A stretch of 64,000 nt of DNA from BJHQ01 sp964654285. Lineage in GTDB: Bacteria; Planctomycetota; UBA11346. The stretch is taken from the NCBI GenBank assembly GCA_964654285.1, contig CAZZJC010000001.1:124001-188000 (forward strand). Direction: 5' to 3'. The position numbers were made by a program, and so were the translations under genes. Each line of letters starts with the position of its first letter. Positions within the stretch are counted from its first letter, which is position 1. The notes under the pieces were generated by a model. The model saw only the letters and a program-made list of their open reading frames with translations. It ran no database searches and was not told the DNA's origin. Of the stretch, positions 9,394 through 17,729 are shown one piece after another.

Positions 9394-10280
9394 CGGTGCA
9401 GTTCCACCAGGATGTCCTCCAGGTTGAGATCATCGACGGTCACCGTCGCGCCGCTGGCTTGCAGCACGGCGGTGGCGGCGGCGATGTCGCCGTGGACAAC
9501 GGCGAGGCTGCCGGTTGGACCACTGGTCCAGGACAGCAATCCCGCGATGGCGGGACGCGGCAGCGGTTGTTCGGGTTGTTGCGGGAAAACACAGCGCAGC
9601 CGTTTGGTGCGGTCGATGAGTTCATCCAATGCGCCGTGGAAGACGACCTTCCCGTGCCGCAACACGGCGACGCGGTCGGCGACGCGTTCCAGGTCGGCGG
9701 TGAGATGGGTGCTGAACAGCACCGTGCCGCCGCGGCCGACCACGCCGAGCAGCTCCTGCAGGAAACGCCGCCGGGCGAGCGGATCGAGCGCGGCGGCGGG
9801 TTCGTCGAGCACCAGCAGCTTCGGGCGGTGGCCCAGGGCGGCGATGATCGCGAGCACCTGCAACTGCCCGGCGGACAGCGCCTTCACCTTGGTTTTTTCC
9901 GGCAGTTCCCAGCGACTGGCGAGATCGAGCGCCATCGCCGCGTCCCAGGTCGGGTAGAACGCGCCGACGTAGGCCAGGCATTGGCGCACGTTCAACCAGC
10001 CGGGCAGGTCGGGTTGCTGCGCGACGTAGCCGAGCTGCTCCTTCGCCGCATCGGTGAGATCCCACGGTTCAACGCCCAGGGTCTGGGCCGTGCCGTCGTC
10101 GCGCTTGAGCAGCCCGAGCAGGCATTTGATCAGGGTGGTCTTGCCGGCGCCGTTGCGCCCGACCAGGCCGGTCACCGATCCCGGGGTGAGTTCCAGGTCG
10201 ACGCCGGCGAGCACCTGGGTGCGCGCAAACGACCGGGTCAGGCCCCGGCACCAGAGAGGGGAATCGGTCATCTGGGTCAT
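9390..10280 (-). CDS. ABC transporter ATP-binding protein (YtrB/CcmA-like)
   Basis: A protein of 296 residues with one nucleotide-binding domain: Walker A GRNGAGKTT (about 40-48), Q-loop in LGYVAQQPDLPG, a signature reduced to LSAGQLQVLAIIAAL, Walker B LLVLDEPAAALDP and the H-loop in LFSTHL. The last 80 residues form an accessory domain as in drug-export ATPases of the CcmA group. It overlaps the GntR regulator (stop at 10277) and the membrane gene (start at 9393) by 4 bases each. The set is typical of GntR-controlled ABC exporters that answer to cell-envelope stress, but the exported compound is unknown. Confidence 0.92.
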   Translation of the reverse strand: MTQMTDSPLWCRGLTRSFARTQVLAGVDLELTPGSVTGLVGRNGAGKTTLIKCLLGLLKRDDGTAQTLGVEPWDLTDAAKEQLGYVAQQPDLPGWLNVRQCLAYVGAFYPTWDAAMALDLASRWELPEKTKVKALSAGQLQVLAIIAALGHRPKLLVLDEPAAALDPLARRRFLQELLGVVGRGGTVLFSTHLTADLERVADRVAVLRHGKVVFHGALDELIDRTKRLRCVFPQQPEQPLPRPAIAGLLSWTSGPTGSLAVVHGDIAAATAVLQASGATVTVDDLNLEDILVELHR

Positions 10281-10666
10281 GGTTCCTCCGCGAAGTGCGT
10301 CTTCAGACGCTCGATCACCGTGTCCGCATCCAGGCCGAGCTGATGCGCGTTCGCCGCGACCTGCCCCAAGAGCGGATCCAGCCGGGTCAGGCGCTGCGCC
10401 GCGCTGCCGGCGGCGGCAGGCGTCTTCAGGCGCATGCCCTGGCCGCGCACGGCTTCGACCACGCCGTCGCGTTCCAGGAGCGACCAGGCCTTCGATACCG
10501 TCATCGGGTTGATGGACAGTTCCTCCGCGACCTGGCGCACTGAAGGCAGCAGATCGCCCGCCGCCAAACGGCCGCTGGCCGCGAGCGCGCGCACCTGGTC
10601 CATCAATTGGCGATAGATGGGCACCCCGGTGGAGGGCAGGACGTGGAAGAGTTGGGCCGGCGCCAT
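10277..10666 (-). CDS. GntR-family regulator, short YtrA type
   Basis: A protein of 129 residues from ATG 10666; a GTG at 10675 would add three residues. The winged helix is in the N-terminal 75 residues (PIYRQLMDQVRALAASGRL, LPSVRQVAEELSINPMTVSK). It is followed by only about 45 residues, too few for a ligand-binding domain, which is the hallmark of the YtrA subfamily. These proteins repress the ABC operon they head. A perfect inverted repeat begins 9 bases upstream of the ATG, and no ribosome binding site is seen between, so the mRNA may be leaderless. The stop overlaps the ATPase start. Confidence 0.92.
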   Translation of the reverse strand: MAPAQLFHVLPSTGVPIYRQLMDQVRALAASGRLAAGDLLPSVRQVAEELSINPMTVSKAWSLLERDGVVEAVRGQGMRLKTPAAAGSAAQRLTRLDPLLGQVAANAHQLGLDADTVIERLKTHFAEEP

Positions 10667-10674
10667 GTTACGCA

Positions 10675-10696
10675 CTGTATTACGACAATAATACAG
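10675..10696 (-). promoter_or_regulatory. inverted-repeat operator inside the gntR promoter
   Basis: CTGTATTA (10675-10682) and TAATACAG (10689-10696) form a perfect 8-bp inverted repeat with a 6-base spacer. Reading on the minus strand, TTGACT (10700-10695) could be the -35 box, and TACAGT (10679-10674) a -10 box, with a short 15-base spacing. The operator would then overlap the whole core promoter, as expected for autorepression. The predicted start point falls almost on the ATG. The promoter boxes are inferred; the palindrome is directly visible. Confidence 0.72.
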
Positions 10697-11094
10697 TCAA
10701 GCGCCAAACGGATGCTCCACGTCGGGCCGTTCCCTGGGACCGCCAGTTTTCAACCGGCAGGAAAGCAGGCGGAATCCAAGGAAAACGAACGATGCTGAAG
10801 TCATCGGCCGGTTGGAAACCGATGGTTCCAGGCGCAGGCGTTCTGGTCGGCCCAGGTCGCTGAGCGACGCATTGGGCAAAATTCGGGGGCGGAACGAGTC
10901 CTGCCCCTGGCTATTCAGGATGCACCAACCGGTTGACGGATGGAGCCTGGACCGGCGGACCTCGGCCCGCACGGATTACCGGTTGTTTCGAATGGATGAA
11001 CCACTTGCAGCCACCGGAACCATACCTGGATTCGTCAAGCTGGTGGATCCTCGGTAACGGGTTCCTGCCGCCGCATGCGAAGGAAAATGTCTCC
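10697..11094. other. intergenic region without a supported gene, two palindromic repeats
   Basis: No convincing reading frame lies here. Two imperfect hairpins of a dispersed family are seen at about 10741-10760 (GCCAGTTTTCAACCGGC) and, reversed, at 10805-10823 (GCCGGTTGGAAACCGA). The upstream region of the gntR promoter occupies the first bases. The rest shows no recognisable signal. Confidence 0.5.
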
Positions 11095-11271
11095 CTACTT
11101 CTTCAGATCCGCATCCGCCTTCGCGTCGGCCTTCTGCGCTTCGCCGGCGGCGCGATCGTGGCTCTTGCAGGCATCGCATGCAGCGCAGCCGGCGCGGGGC
11201 TTGTCGCCACAGCCGGCGAGCAGGCCGGCGGCGAGGAGGAGGGTCAGGGCGGGGATGGTGCGCATGCGCAT
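11095..11271 (-). CDS. small Cys-rich lipoprotein
   Basis: A 58-residue product starting MRMRTIPALTLLLAAG. The signal peptide ends in the lipobox LLAGC, so the mature protein is a lipoprotein of about 40 residues anchored at Cys19 or so. The mature part carries GCAACDACKS, a CxxCxxC cluster that could bind a metal or form disulfides, followed by an Ala/Lys/Asp-rich charged tail. AAGGA lies upstream of the start. A second ATG six bases later is equally possible. It stands alone between the GntR operon and the Mla-like pair. Its function is unknown. Confidence 0.7.
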   Translation of the reverse strand: MRMRTIPALTLLLAAGLLAGCGDKPRAGCAACDACKSHDRAAGEAQKADAKADADLKK

Positions 11272-11382
11272 GGCGGGTTCCTTGGATTGGCGGGGATGGT
11301 GGCGGGCGCCGGGAGCAAGGCAATCCACGCCGGATGGCATATTCCACCACCGTTGCCAGCCAGGCGGCGAATCCGCGAGGAT

Positions 11383-12120
11383 TCAGCGCAGATCGAGGTC
11401 GTTGGTGCGGGTCGTCTGCAGGCGTGCCGGCAGGGTGATCACCCGGGCATCGGGGATGGCGGCGCCGGGGGGCTGGCTGCAGATGATGAGCACAGCGAGG
11501 CGGCGGGTCCAGCGGGCCTGATCGATGCGCTTCCAGATGCCGTCCGCGCCCGCGCCGGTGAGACCGGCGAGGGGTTCGTCGAGGATGAGCACCGCAGGAT
11601 CGAGCACCAGCGCGGTGGCGAGGGCGACCAGCTGGCGCAGTTCATCGGTCGCGCTCGCGGGCTTGATGCGCGGGAGGTTGGCGATGCCGACATCGTGCAG
11701 GGCGCGGGCGACCGCGTCATCCTCGGCATCCACCGGCAGGCGGCGGTGGTAGAGGAGCGGCAGGGCGACGTTGTCGCGCAGGCTGAGGTTCGAGAGGAGC
11801 GCGCCGCGCTGCGGCACCACGCCGATGCGTGTCCGCAACTGGGCCAGGGCCGCATCGTCGAGCCGGGCCGGCTCGGCATCGAGCAGGCGCATCTCGCCGT
11901 CATCGGGGCGCAGGGCGCCGCAGGCGAGGTTGAACACGGTGCTCTTGCCGCAGCCGGCCGGACCGGTGACGACGACGATCTCGCCGGCGGGAATGGACAG
12001 GTCGAGGTGCTCGATCAGTTCGCCCGGAAACGACGAGGGGCGGTAGCAGACCTTGCGGAACTCCACCAGCGCCGGGCCGGCAGCCGGGGGCGCCGGGACG
12101 TCGGGGGCCGGACCGCTCAT
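11383..12120 (-). CDS. ABC transporter ATP-binding protein, MlaF-like, with degenerate signature motif
   Basis: A protein of 245 residues. Walker A is GPAGCGKST, the Q-loop lies in IGVVPQRGALLSN and Walker B is LILDEPLAGL. The signature region reads ASATDELRQLVALATAL where LSGGxxxRxALARA is expected, so the Gly-Gly of the C-loop is missing. The H-loop also looks altered (IICSQPPG). Its ATG overlaps the stop of an MlaE-type permease by 4 bases, so the two form a unit like MlaFE, which moves phospholipids between membranes. No MlaD or MlaC homologue is adjacent. The ATPase may be weak, or may need a partner to complete its site. Confidence 0.8.
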   Translation of the reverse strand: MSGPAPDVPAPPAAGPALVEFRKVCYRPSSFPGELIEHLDLSIPAGEIVVVTGPAGCGKSTVFNLACGALRPDDGEMRLLDAEPARLDDAALAQLRTRIGVVPQRGALLSNLSLRDNVALPLLYHRRLPVDAEDDAVARALHDVGIANLPRIKPASATDELRQLVALATALVLDPAVLILDEPLAGLTGAGADGIWKRIDQARWTRRLAVLIICSQPPGAAIPDARVITLPARLQTTRTNDLDLR

Positions 12121-12911
12121 CCGCGCACCAGGAGCAGATGGTAGGCGGCGAACGACACCAGCACGTTCCAGAGCACCACCGCGACCAGGGCGCGCACGAT
12201 GGCGCGGGTGACGGCGCGCGGGATCTCGGTCTGGCGGGGTGCGCAGGCGATGCCTTCGCGGCAGGCGATCACCGCGATGAGGTGGCCAGGCACCAGGGTC
12301 TTGAGCAGCACCACCACCAGGTCGGCGAGGCTCATCTCGGCCCCCAGCTGGCCGAGCAGGACGCCCCAGGCCGGCGGCGACGCCGCGACCCAGCTGGAGA
12401 ACAGGAAGACTCCCATCAGGGCGACGACGACGAAGAGCTGACCGAGGCAGACCAGGGCGAGCGAGACGCCGCCCTGGCGCGGGATGACCAGGTATTCGTA
12501 GGGATCGATGCCGCGCAGGCGCAGCGCGTCGAGTTCGCCGCTGGCGCGCATGCCGGCCAGTTCCGCCACGATGGCGGTGCCGCTGCGCGCGAGCACGACC
12601 AGCGCTGCGAGGAGCGGGCCGAGTTCGCGCACGAGCACGGCGACCACGAGCTTTCCCGGGATCTCGGTCTTGAAGAGATCGAGCAGTTCGAGCTGCACCA
12701 CGACCATCAGGGCGGCGGCGAGGGCGAGGATGAGGGTGAACGGGATCGCATCCAGGGCGGTGAACTTGAACTGGAGCGAGAGCACGCGCTGCATCACCGG
12801 CGGCAGGCGGTTGACGCCGATGAGCCGGCGCATGCCGTGGCCGAGCAGCAGCACCACCTCGCCGAGGTAGCTGAGGAAGTCGGCGCCCTGGCGGACCGGC
12901 GAGGAGCTCAT
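12117..12911 (-). CDS. MlaE-type permease (lipid asymmetry ABC transporter)
   Basis: A protein of 264 residues from ATG 12911, which has AGGGA upstream; a longer in-frame start at 13004 is unlikely. It has five to six hydrophobic helices. The segment VRELGPLLAALVVLARSGTA followed by IVAELAGMRASGELDAL is the MlaE/TTG2 family hallmark (RExGPxxxAxxxAGRxGxxxAAExG), here with RSG in place of GRxG. RLRGIDPYEYLVIPR corresponds to the conserved MGxxPxxxLVxPR. It is co-translated with the ATPase downstream. The likely role is inner-membrane subunit of a lipid transporter. Confidence 0.88.
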   Translation of the reverse strand: MSSSPVRQGADFLSYLGEVVLLLGHGMRRLIGVNRLPPVMQRVLSLQFKFTALDAIPFTLILALAAALMVVVQLELLDLFKTEIPGKLVVAVLVRELGPLLAALVVLARSGTAIVAELAGMRASGELDALRLRGIDPYEYLVIPRQGGVSLALVCLGQLFVVVALMGVFLFSSWVAASPPAWGVLLGQLGAEMSLADLVVVLLKTLVPGHLIAVIACREGIACAPRQTEIPRAVTRAIVRALVAVVLWNVLVSFAAYHLLLVRG

Positions 12912-13032
12912 GGCGATCCCTGGTCGCTGCATCCGGACCGAAGCTTGGAGGACCTCGCCATGGCGGGAACGAGCGTGGGCAAAAGGACGGCGAAAGCAAC
13001 GCACGCAGCGGCGGCAAGGCCGGCAGGCCGCA

Positions 13033-13734
13033 TCATCTGGGCCAGGCTCCGGGTTCGATCCGGGTCAGGCCGAAGTCCTCCATCGCACTGAAAAGGCGCT
13101 CGAGTTCGACCGCGAAGGATGACGGGGTGCGGACCATCGACCCCTGCACCGGCAGGCCGACCGCCGCCAGCACCTCGGCGGTGAAATCGTGGCAGTTGCG
13201 CCAGAGCCAGTATCGGCGCGTCGAGGCCGGCAGCACGAAGGCGGGATCATCGACCGGGACCAGGGCCGGGGGCGTCGGATCGAGCCAATCCAGCACCGTC
13301 GCGCGGAACGCGGCTTCGCCTCGGGCGGTCAGCGCCAGGCGATAGACCTGGCGCGGCCTGTCGTCGACGGCCGATCGTTCCCGCGTCGGCAGCCAGCGCA
13401 GGGCGACCCCGCCGGGCGAGGTGCGGAACAGCATGCCGAGGACGTGGCCTGTCGTATGGTCGATCCACAAGGCCCAATCCCGCTCGGTGAAGCCGACCTC
13501 GACGAAACGCGCCTGGGCCACCGGTGGGCGCACCACCCGGGGCAGGTCGAGGCGGAGGCCAAGCCGATCATAGGGGACGATGAATCCGCTGTGGAAACCA
13601 TCGTTGAACACCATCACCTCCAGGGTGATCGGTGCCGGAGGATCGACCGGCGCGCGCCGCCAGGTGCAGCCGACAGAGCCCAGGCCGGCGATGATCAGGA
13701 TGCAGCAGGACAGGATCGCCGCGAGGCCGTGCAT
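13033..13734 (-). CDS. DUF2459-like lipoprotein
   Basis: A protein of 233 residues with a lipoprotein signal (MHGLAAILSCCILIIAGLGS then VGC). The mature region contains VMVFNDGFHSGFIVPYD, like the (N/S)xGFHTxLVLP segment at the start of DUF2459 proteins. WLWRNCHDFTAEVLAAVGLP in the C-terminal half is the other conserved block: a Cys-His pair in a papain-like or permuted-NlpC arrangement, which I infer to be a thiol hydrolase site. The role of this family is not known. It is monocistronic, between the Mla-like pair and a divergent dehydrogenase. Confidence 0.7.
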   Translation of the reverse strand: MHGLAAILSCCILIIAGLGSVGCTWRRAPVDPPAPITLEVMVFNDGFHSGFIVPYDRLGLRLDLPRVVRPPVAQARFVEVGFTERDWALWIDHTTGHVLGMLFRTSPGGVALRWLPTRERSAVDDRPRQVYRLALTARGEAAFRATVLDWLDPTPPALVPVDDPAFVLPASTRRYWLWRNCHDFTAEVLAAVGLPVQGSMVRTPSSFAVELERLFSAMEDFGLTRIEPGAWPR

Positions 13735-13832
13735 GCAGCGATGATCACCCGTGTCGCGGCCGGGCCAATCCCGATCCCCGCCGCGCCGACCGCCGCCCGA
13801 TTCGCGGTTCCCTGACTTCAGACCGCGCGAAG

Positions 13833-14681
13833 ATGTCCGCCATGCGCCTCTCCCTGCTCGGGCTCGGACTCATCGGCACCGCCTGGTCGCGGCACTGGCA
13901 CGCGGACGGACACGATCTGCGCTCCTGGAACCGGTCGGCGAAGCCCGACGCGCCCGGCTTCAACGCCGATCTCGCGACAGCGGTGCGCGGGGCCGAGGTG
14001 GTCGCGATCGTGGTGTCCGACGGGCCGGCCGTGCTCGACCTGGTCGAACGCCTCGCGCCGCATCTTTCCCCCGGCGCCGTGGTCTGCCAGCACTCCACCA
14101 TCGGCCGCGACGAATGCCGGGCGGCGGCCGGGCGCGTTGGCGCGGCCGGTGGGCGCTTCCTCGACATGCCGTTCACCGGCAGCAAGACCGCATCGGAGCA
14201 GCGCCAGGTCGTGTGGTACGTCGGCGGCGATCCCGCCGACCTCGCGTGCGTCGAGCCGGTCTACCGGCCGCTGGCGCGCGCCATCCTGCCGGTCGGCCCG
14301 GTCGGCCACGCGACCGCCCTGAAGCTCTGCATGAACCTCAACATCGCCGGCGTCTACCAGGCGCTGTGCGAGGCCCTGACCACCGCCGACCGCGCCGGGA
14401 TCGACCGTAGCGCGTTCTTCCAGGCGCTGGATCTCAACGTCTCGCGCTCGGGCCTGGTCGACCTCAAACGACCGAAGCTGGACACCGACGACTGGTCTCC
14501 GCATTTCGCGGTGAAGCACATGCACAAGGATCTGCGTCTCGCCCTGCGCCTGGCGGCCGAGGCCGGTCTCGGCCTGCCCGGCACCGCCGAGGTCGAACGC
14601 GCCTACGCCCGCGCCGAGGCGATGGGGTTGGCGGAATCCGATTTCGCGAGTCTGGTCGAGGTCGTGCGCCGCAGGGCTTGA
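13833..14681 (+). CDS. NAD(P)-dependent beta-hydroxyacid dehydrogenase (3-hydroxyisobutyrate dehydrogenase family)
   Basis: A protein of 282 residues. The N-terminal Rossmann fold has GLGLIGTAWS (GxGxxG) at about 10-19. The family signature appears as FLDMPFTGSKTASEQ, corresponding to (F/L)xDAPVSGGxxxAxxG, and LKLCMNLNIAG carries the catalytic Lys. The C-terminal helical domain is complete. Such enzymes oxidise beta-hydroxyacids or reduce tartronate or succinic semialdehyde. The PFTGSKTASE variant suggests the glyoxylate/succinic-semialdehyde-reductase or NPAC branch. An alternative start lies nine bases downstream (MRLSLLG). argC follows on the same strand after 95 bases. Confidence 0.88.
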   Translation: MSAMRLSLLGLGLIGTAWSRHWHADGHDLRSWNRSAKPDAPGFNADLATAVRGAEVVAIVVSDGPAVLDLVERLAPHLSPGAVVCQHSTIGRDECRAAAGRVGAAGGRFLDMPFTGSKTASEQRQVVWYVGGDPADLACVEPVYRPLARAILPVGPVGHATALKLCMNLNIAGVYQALCEALTTADRAGIDRSAFFQALDLNVSRSGLVDLKRPKLDTDDWSPHFAVKHMHKDLRLALRLAAEAGLGLPGTAEVERAYARAEAMGLAESDFASLVEVVRRRA

Positions 14682-14776
14682 GCCCCGCTTCGGCGTGAAG
14701 GGCACCCAGGGTGGGCGCCGGCAAGCGCGACGCCGCCCTTGTCAGCGCGGGGATCGTTCATCGAATCCGCGCCACC

Positions 14777-15820
14777 ATGGCAACCCCCATCCCCGTCGCC
14801 GTCCTCGGCGCGACCGGCTACGCCGGCGAACTGTCCATCCGCATCCTGCTCGGCCACCCGGGTTTCACCGTGGTCCACGCCGGTTCCGATCGCCTCGGCG
14901 GCACCCGCCTCGCTGACGCGGTGCCGAGCTTCCAGGGCGAGACGGACCTCGTCCTGAGCGCCGACACGCCCGAGGCGATCGTCGCGAGCGGCGCCAAGGC
15001 GGTGATCCTCGCCAAGAAGAGCCCCGAGGTCGCCAAGGTCGTGCCCGGTCTGCTCGCCCAGGGTCTGAAGCTGGTCGACATCGGCGCTGAATTCCGCCTC
15101 AGGTCGGCAGCGGCGTACAAGCAGTGGTACAAGGAGGACCACGCCTGCCCCGACCTGCTGCCGCAGGCGATTTACGGCCTGAGCGAGGTCCACACCGCCG
15201 CGATACGTGCGGCGGGCGTGGTCGGCAATCCCGGCTGCTACGCGACCAGCATCCTGCTGCCGCTCATCCCGCTGCTGCGCGCCGGCCTGATCAGCGCGCC
15301 GATCACCGCGATCGGCTATTCCGGCCTCTCGGGCGCGGGCAAGCGCTTCACCGAATCCAACAGCAACCTGTTCTACGCCTGCAACGAGAACCTGCACAGC
15401 TACAAGCCGGTCGGGCACCAGCACACCGGCGAGGTGGACCAGGAACTGTCCGCTGCGGCGGGCAGCCCGGCGCACTGCACCTTCGTGCCGCACCTCGCCC
15501 CGATCACCCGCGGCATCCACACCACCCTGACCGCCCAGCTTGCCGCCGGGGCGACCGAGGCGCAGGTGCGTGAGACCTGGCAGAAGGCCTACGCCGGCCG
15601 CACCTTCATCCGCGTCCGCCCGAATCCCAAGGATGTCGAGGTCGCCAACGTCGCCGGCACCAACTTCGCCGACTTCAGCGCCGCCGTCGATGGCCGCACC
15701 CTGATCATCGCCAGCGCGATCGACAACCTGGTCAAGGGCGCCAGCGGCCAGGCGGTGCAGAACCTCAACCTGATGTTCGGCTACGACGAGACGACCGGAC
15801 TCGTCCGGCGCGGGATCTGA
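14777..15820 (+). CDS. argC: N-acetyl-gamma-glutamyl-phosphate reductase
   Basis: A protein of 347 residues from ATG 14777, chosen because the sequence MATPIPVAVLGATGYAG then begins directly with the nucleotide-binding loop; an in-frame start 66 bases upstream adds unrelated residues. The catalytic Cys lies in GVVGNPGCYATS, and the conserved HLAPITRGI holds the active-site His. KGASGQAVQNLNLMFG at the C-terminus is the usual NADP-site signature. The enzyme reduces N-acetylglutamyl phosphate to the semialdehyde in arginine biosynthesis. No other arg gene is in the window. Confidence 0.96.
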   Translation: MATPIPVAVLGATGYAGELSIRILLGHPGFTVVHAGSDRLGGTRLADAVPSFQGETDLVLSADTPEAIVASGAKAVILAKKSPEVAKVVPGLLAQGLKLVDIGAEFRLRSAAAYKQWYKEDHACPDLLPQAIYGLSEVHTAAIRAAGVVGNPGCYATSILLPLIPLLRAGLISAPITAIGYSGLSGAGKRFTESNSNLFYACNENLHSYKPVGHQHTGEVDQELSAAAGSPAHCTFVPHLAPITRGIHTTLTAQLAAGATEAQVRETWQKAYAGRTFIRVRPNPKDVEVANVAGTNFADFSAAVDGRTLIIASAIDNLVKGASGQAVQNLNLMFGYDETTGLVRRGI

Positions 15821-15821
15821 T

Positions 15822-17123
15822 TCAGCGCTTGGCGTCCCAGGTGCGCGGGGACGGCTGCGCGTCGAAGCTCAGCGGCTTCTCGCCGACCGGCATCGGCATG
15901 GCCCCATCGGCGTAGGCGGGATCGTAGCCGGCCGGCGTGAACCGCTTCACGTGGACGACGAGATCCTTCCATTCCTTGGAACCGTAGTTGACGAAGCGCA
16001 GGACGGCGAGCTTGAGTTCGTCGGCCTCGCCGCCGGCATACCGGTAGAAGCGGCGCAGGTCGCCGACCGCGAGGTGGCCGGCGGCGATCTCGTTGCGCCA
16101 GAAGCGCTTGACCTCCTGGCTGAGGGGACCGATCTCGCGTTCGTAGGTCTCGAAGAAGCGCTCGACCTCGAGCAGCAGCTTCGGCGCCTGGGCGATCTGC
16201 TCCTGCTTGTAGCGACGCAGGTCGTCGCTGATGTTCTGGATCTCCCACTGGGCGCGGTCGCCAGCCTCGCGCAGATCCTTGCGGAACATCGCGAGTTCGC
16301 GTTCGCGGAAGCGGCTCCAGTCGGTCCACTCGTCGATGAAGCGCGGCACCCGATCGGATTCGTAGGCATAGAACGCGGCGAAGTCGGCGACCATCCGTGC
16401 GGATTCGATGTGGGCGTGCGCCCGGAAGCGTTTCCAGTCGGCCGCGAGCTTGTCCCAGTTCTGCAGGTTGGCGGCGAACCACTCGCGGCCATCCTTGATG
16501 AACTTGCGGTACTCGCGATCGCGCCAGTGCAGGAACTGCGCGATCTCGCCTTCCAGATGGCCGAGTTCCCAGCCTGCGGTGCGGTAGAACTGGTCGACCT
16601 CCTTCGTGAGCTTGTTCCATTCGCGGTTGCGCCACTCGACGAAGATCGCCGCGTCCATCACCAGGTTGCGCCATTCGAGGTCGCCACGGCGGAAGAATTC
16701 CAGGATGTCAGCACGGGCATGCGGGAAGTTGGTGACCTCGTAGCCGTAGAACCGGGCCGTCTCCAGGGTGATGCGTTCGATGTCCCGCCAGTTGTCGACC
16801 AAGGCGAGCGCCAGTTCATCGGTCAGCACCCACCACTCGCGTTTGCGCCATTCCACGAACCGGTTGACCTCGATCGGCAGGACCTGGGCCTCGATCTTGT
16901 TCTTGGCGATGTAGCGGCGGATGTCGTTGCGCGCGGATTCGAGGTCGCCGACCGCGCGTCGGCCTTCGCGGCTGAAGTCGTTTTTCAGCGCCTGCGCCTC
17001 GGCGCTGCGGCTGCAGCCGCTGAGCGTCAGGCTGGCGAGCAGGAGGCTGGCGAGCAGGAGGCTGGCGAGCATGAGGCCAGGAAAGGGCAGCGCGACGACG
17101 AGCAGCGAGCGGACGAGGCGCAT
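15822..17123 (-). CDS. large helical lipoprotein with Trp/Arg/Glu-rich internal repeats, unknown function
   Basis: A protein of 433 residues starting MRLVRSLLVVALPFPGLMLA. A long signal with repeated LLASL ends in the lipobox LSGC (Cys near residue 37). The mature protein is almost wholly charged and helical. It repeats a motif of the type FxxWRxREWxxL at irregular spacings: FVEWRKREWW, LEWRNLV, FVEWRNREWNKL, FLHWRDREYRKF, DWSRFRERE, RFWRNEI. The spacing of 20-40 residues and the lack of heptads argue against a plain coiled coil. I do not recognise the family. Its stop lies next to argC, in convergent orientation. Confidence 0.72.
   Translation of the reverse strand: MRLVRSLLVVALPFPGLMLASLLLASLLLASLTLSGCSRSAEAQALKNDFSREGRRAVGDLESARNDIRRYIAKNKIEAQVLPIEVNRFVEWRKREWWVLTDELALALVDNWRDIERITLETARFYGYEVTNFPHARADILEFFRRGDLEWRNLVMDAAIFVEWRNREWNKLTKEVDQFYRTAGWELGHLEGEIAQFLHWRDREYRKFIKDGREWFAANLQNWDKLAADWKRFRAHAHIESARMVADFAAFYAYESDRVPRFIDEWTDWSRFRERELAMFRKDLREAGDRAQWEIQNISDDLRRYKQEQIAQAPKLLLEVERFFETYEREIGPLSQEVKRFWRNEIAAGHLAVGDLRRFYRYAGGEADELKLAVLRFVNYGSKEWKDLVVHVKRFTPAGYDPAYADGAMPMPVGEKPLSFDAQPSPRTWDAKR
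17031..17075 (-). repeat. three 15-bp tandem repeats within a signal peptide
   Basis: GCTGGCGAGCAGGAG is repeated three times (the last copy has AT for AG), encoding LLASL units in the hydrophobic core of the lipoprotein signal. Being 15 bases long, loss or gain of a copy keeps the frame and changes only the length of the hydrophobic core. Confidence 0.85.
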
Positions 17124-17307
17124 CGCGGGACGGTACCCCCGACCCCGGAACGGCTCAATCGCCCCCGTCGCGGGGTTCTCGGCGTGAGTCATATGGTGGA
17201 AGGCGGGAAGAGCGGCCAACGCATCCGCTGCAGGCCGGTTGCGGAACCACCGTCGCCACGCTGCTTGCCCTTTTCCTGCTTCATGACAATCGCAGGCGAG
17301 GAACCCC

Positions 17308-17721
17308 ATGTACCCCAGCGAAATCACCGAACCGATCCGCGACGAGGTCAAGGCCCTGGGCCTGACCCAGCTCACCACCGAGGCCGAGGTCGAAGCCGCG
17401 CTCAAGCAGCCGGGAACATCGCTGGTATTCGTGAACAGCGTCTGCGGCTGCGCCGCCGGCGGCGCCCGCCCCGGGCTTGCGCTCGCGCTGACCGGCTCGG
17501 CCAAGAAGCCCAACCGCATCACCACCGTGTTCGCCGGGGTCGATCGCGAAGCCACCACCAAGGCGCGCAGCTTTTTCGCTGAATATCCGGCCTCCAGCCC
17601 GAGCGCGTGCCTGCTCAAGGACGGCGAACCGGTGTGGGTTCTCCATCGGCACCAGATCGAAGGCCGCATGCCGGCGCAGATCGCCGAGGCCTTTTCCAAG
17701 GCCTTCGCGCAGTACTGCTGA
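17308..17721 (+). CDS. bacilliredoxin, BrxA/BrxB (YphP/YqiW) family
   Basis: A protein of 137 residues, typical for the family. The motif SVCGCAAGGARP carries the CGC active site, and the N-terminal MYPSEITEPIRDEVKALG is nearly a family consensus. The C-terminal HRHQIEGRMPAQIAEAF is also conserved. In Firmicutes these thioredoxin-fold proteins remove bacillithiol from oxidised proteins, and homologues occur in other phyla. It is monocistronic and ends at a possible two-way terminator. Confidence 0.95.
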   Translation: MYPSEITEPIRDEVKALGLTQLTTEAEVEAALKQPGTSLVFVNSVCGCAAGGARPGLALALTGSAKKPNRITTVFAGVDREATTKARSFFAEYPASSPSACLLKDGEPVWVLHRHQIEGRMPAQIAEAFSKAFAQYC

Positions 17722-17729
17722 CCGAGGCG

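Noticed and set aside
10697..10972. A 91-codon minus-strand frame upstream of the gntR operon
   Set aside because: No ribosome binding site, no motif, and it contains the dispersed palindromes.
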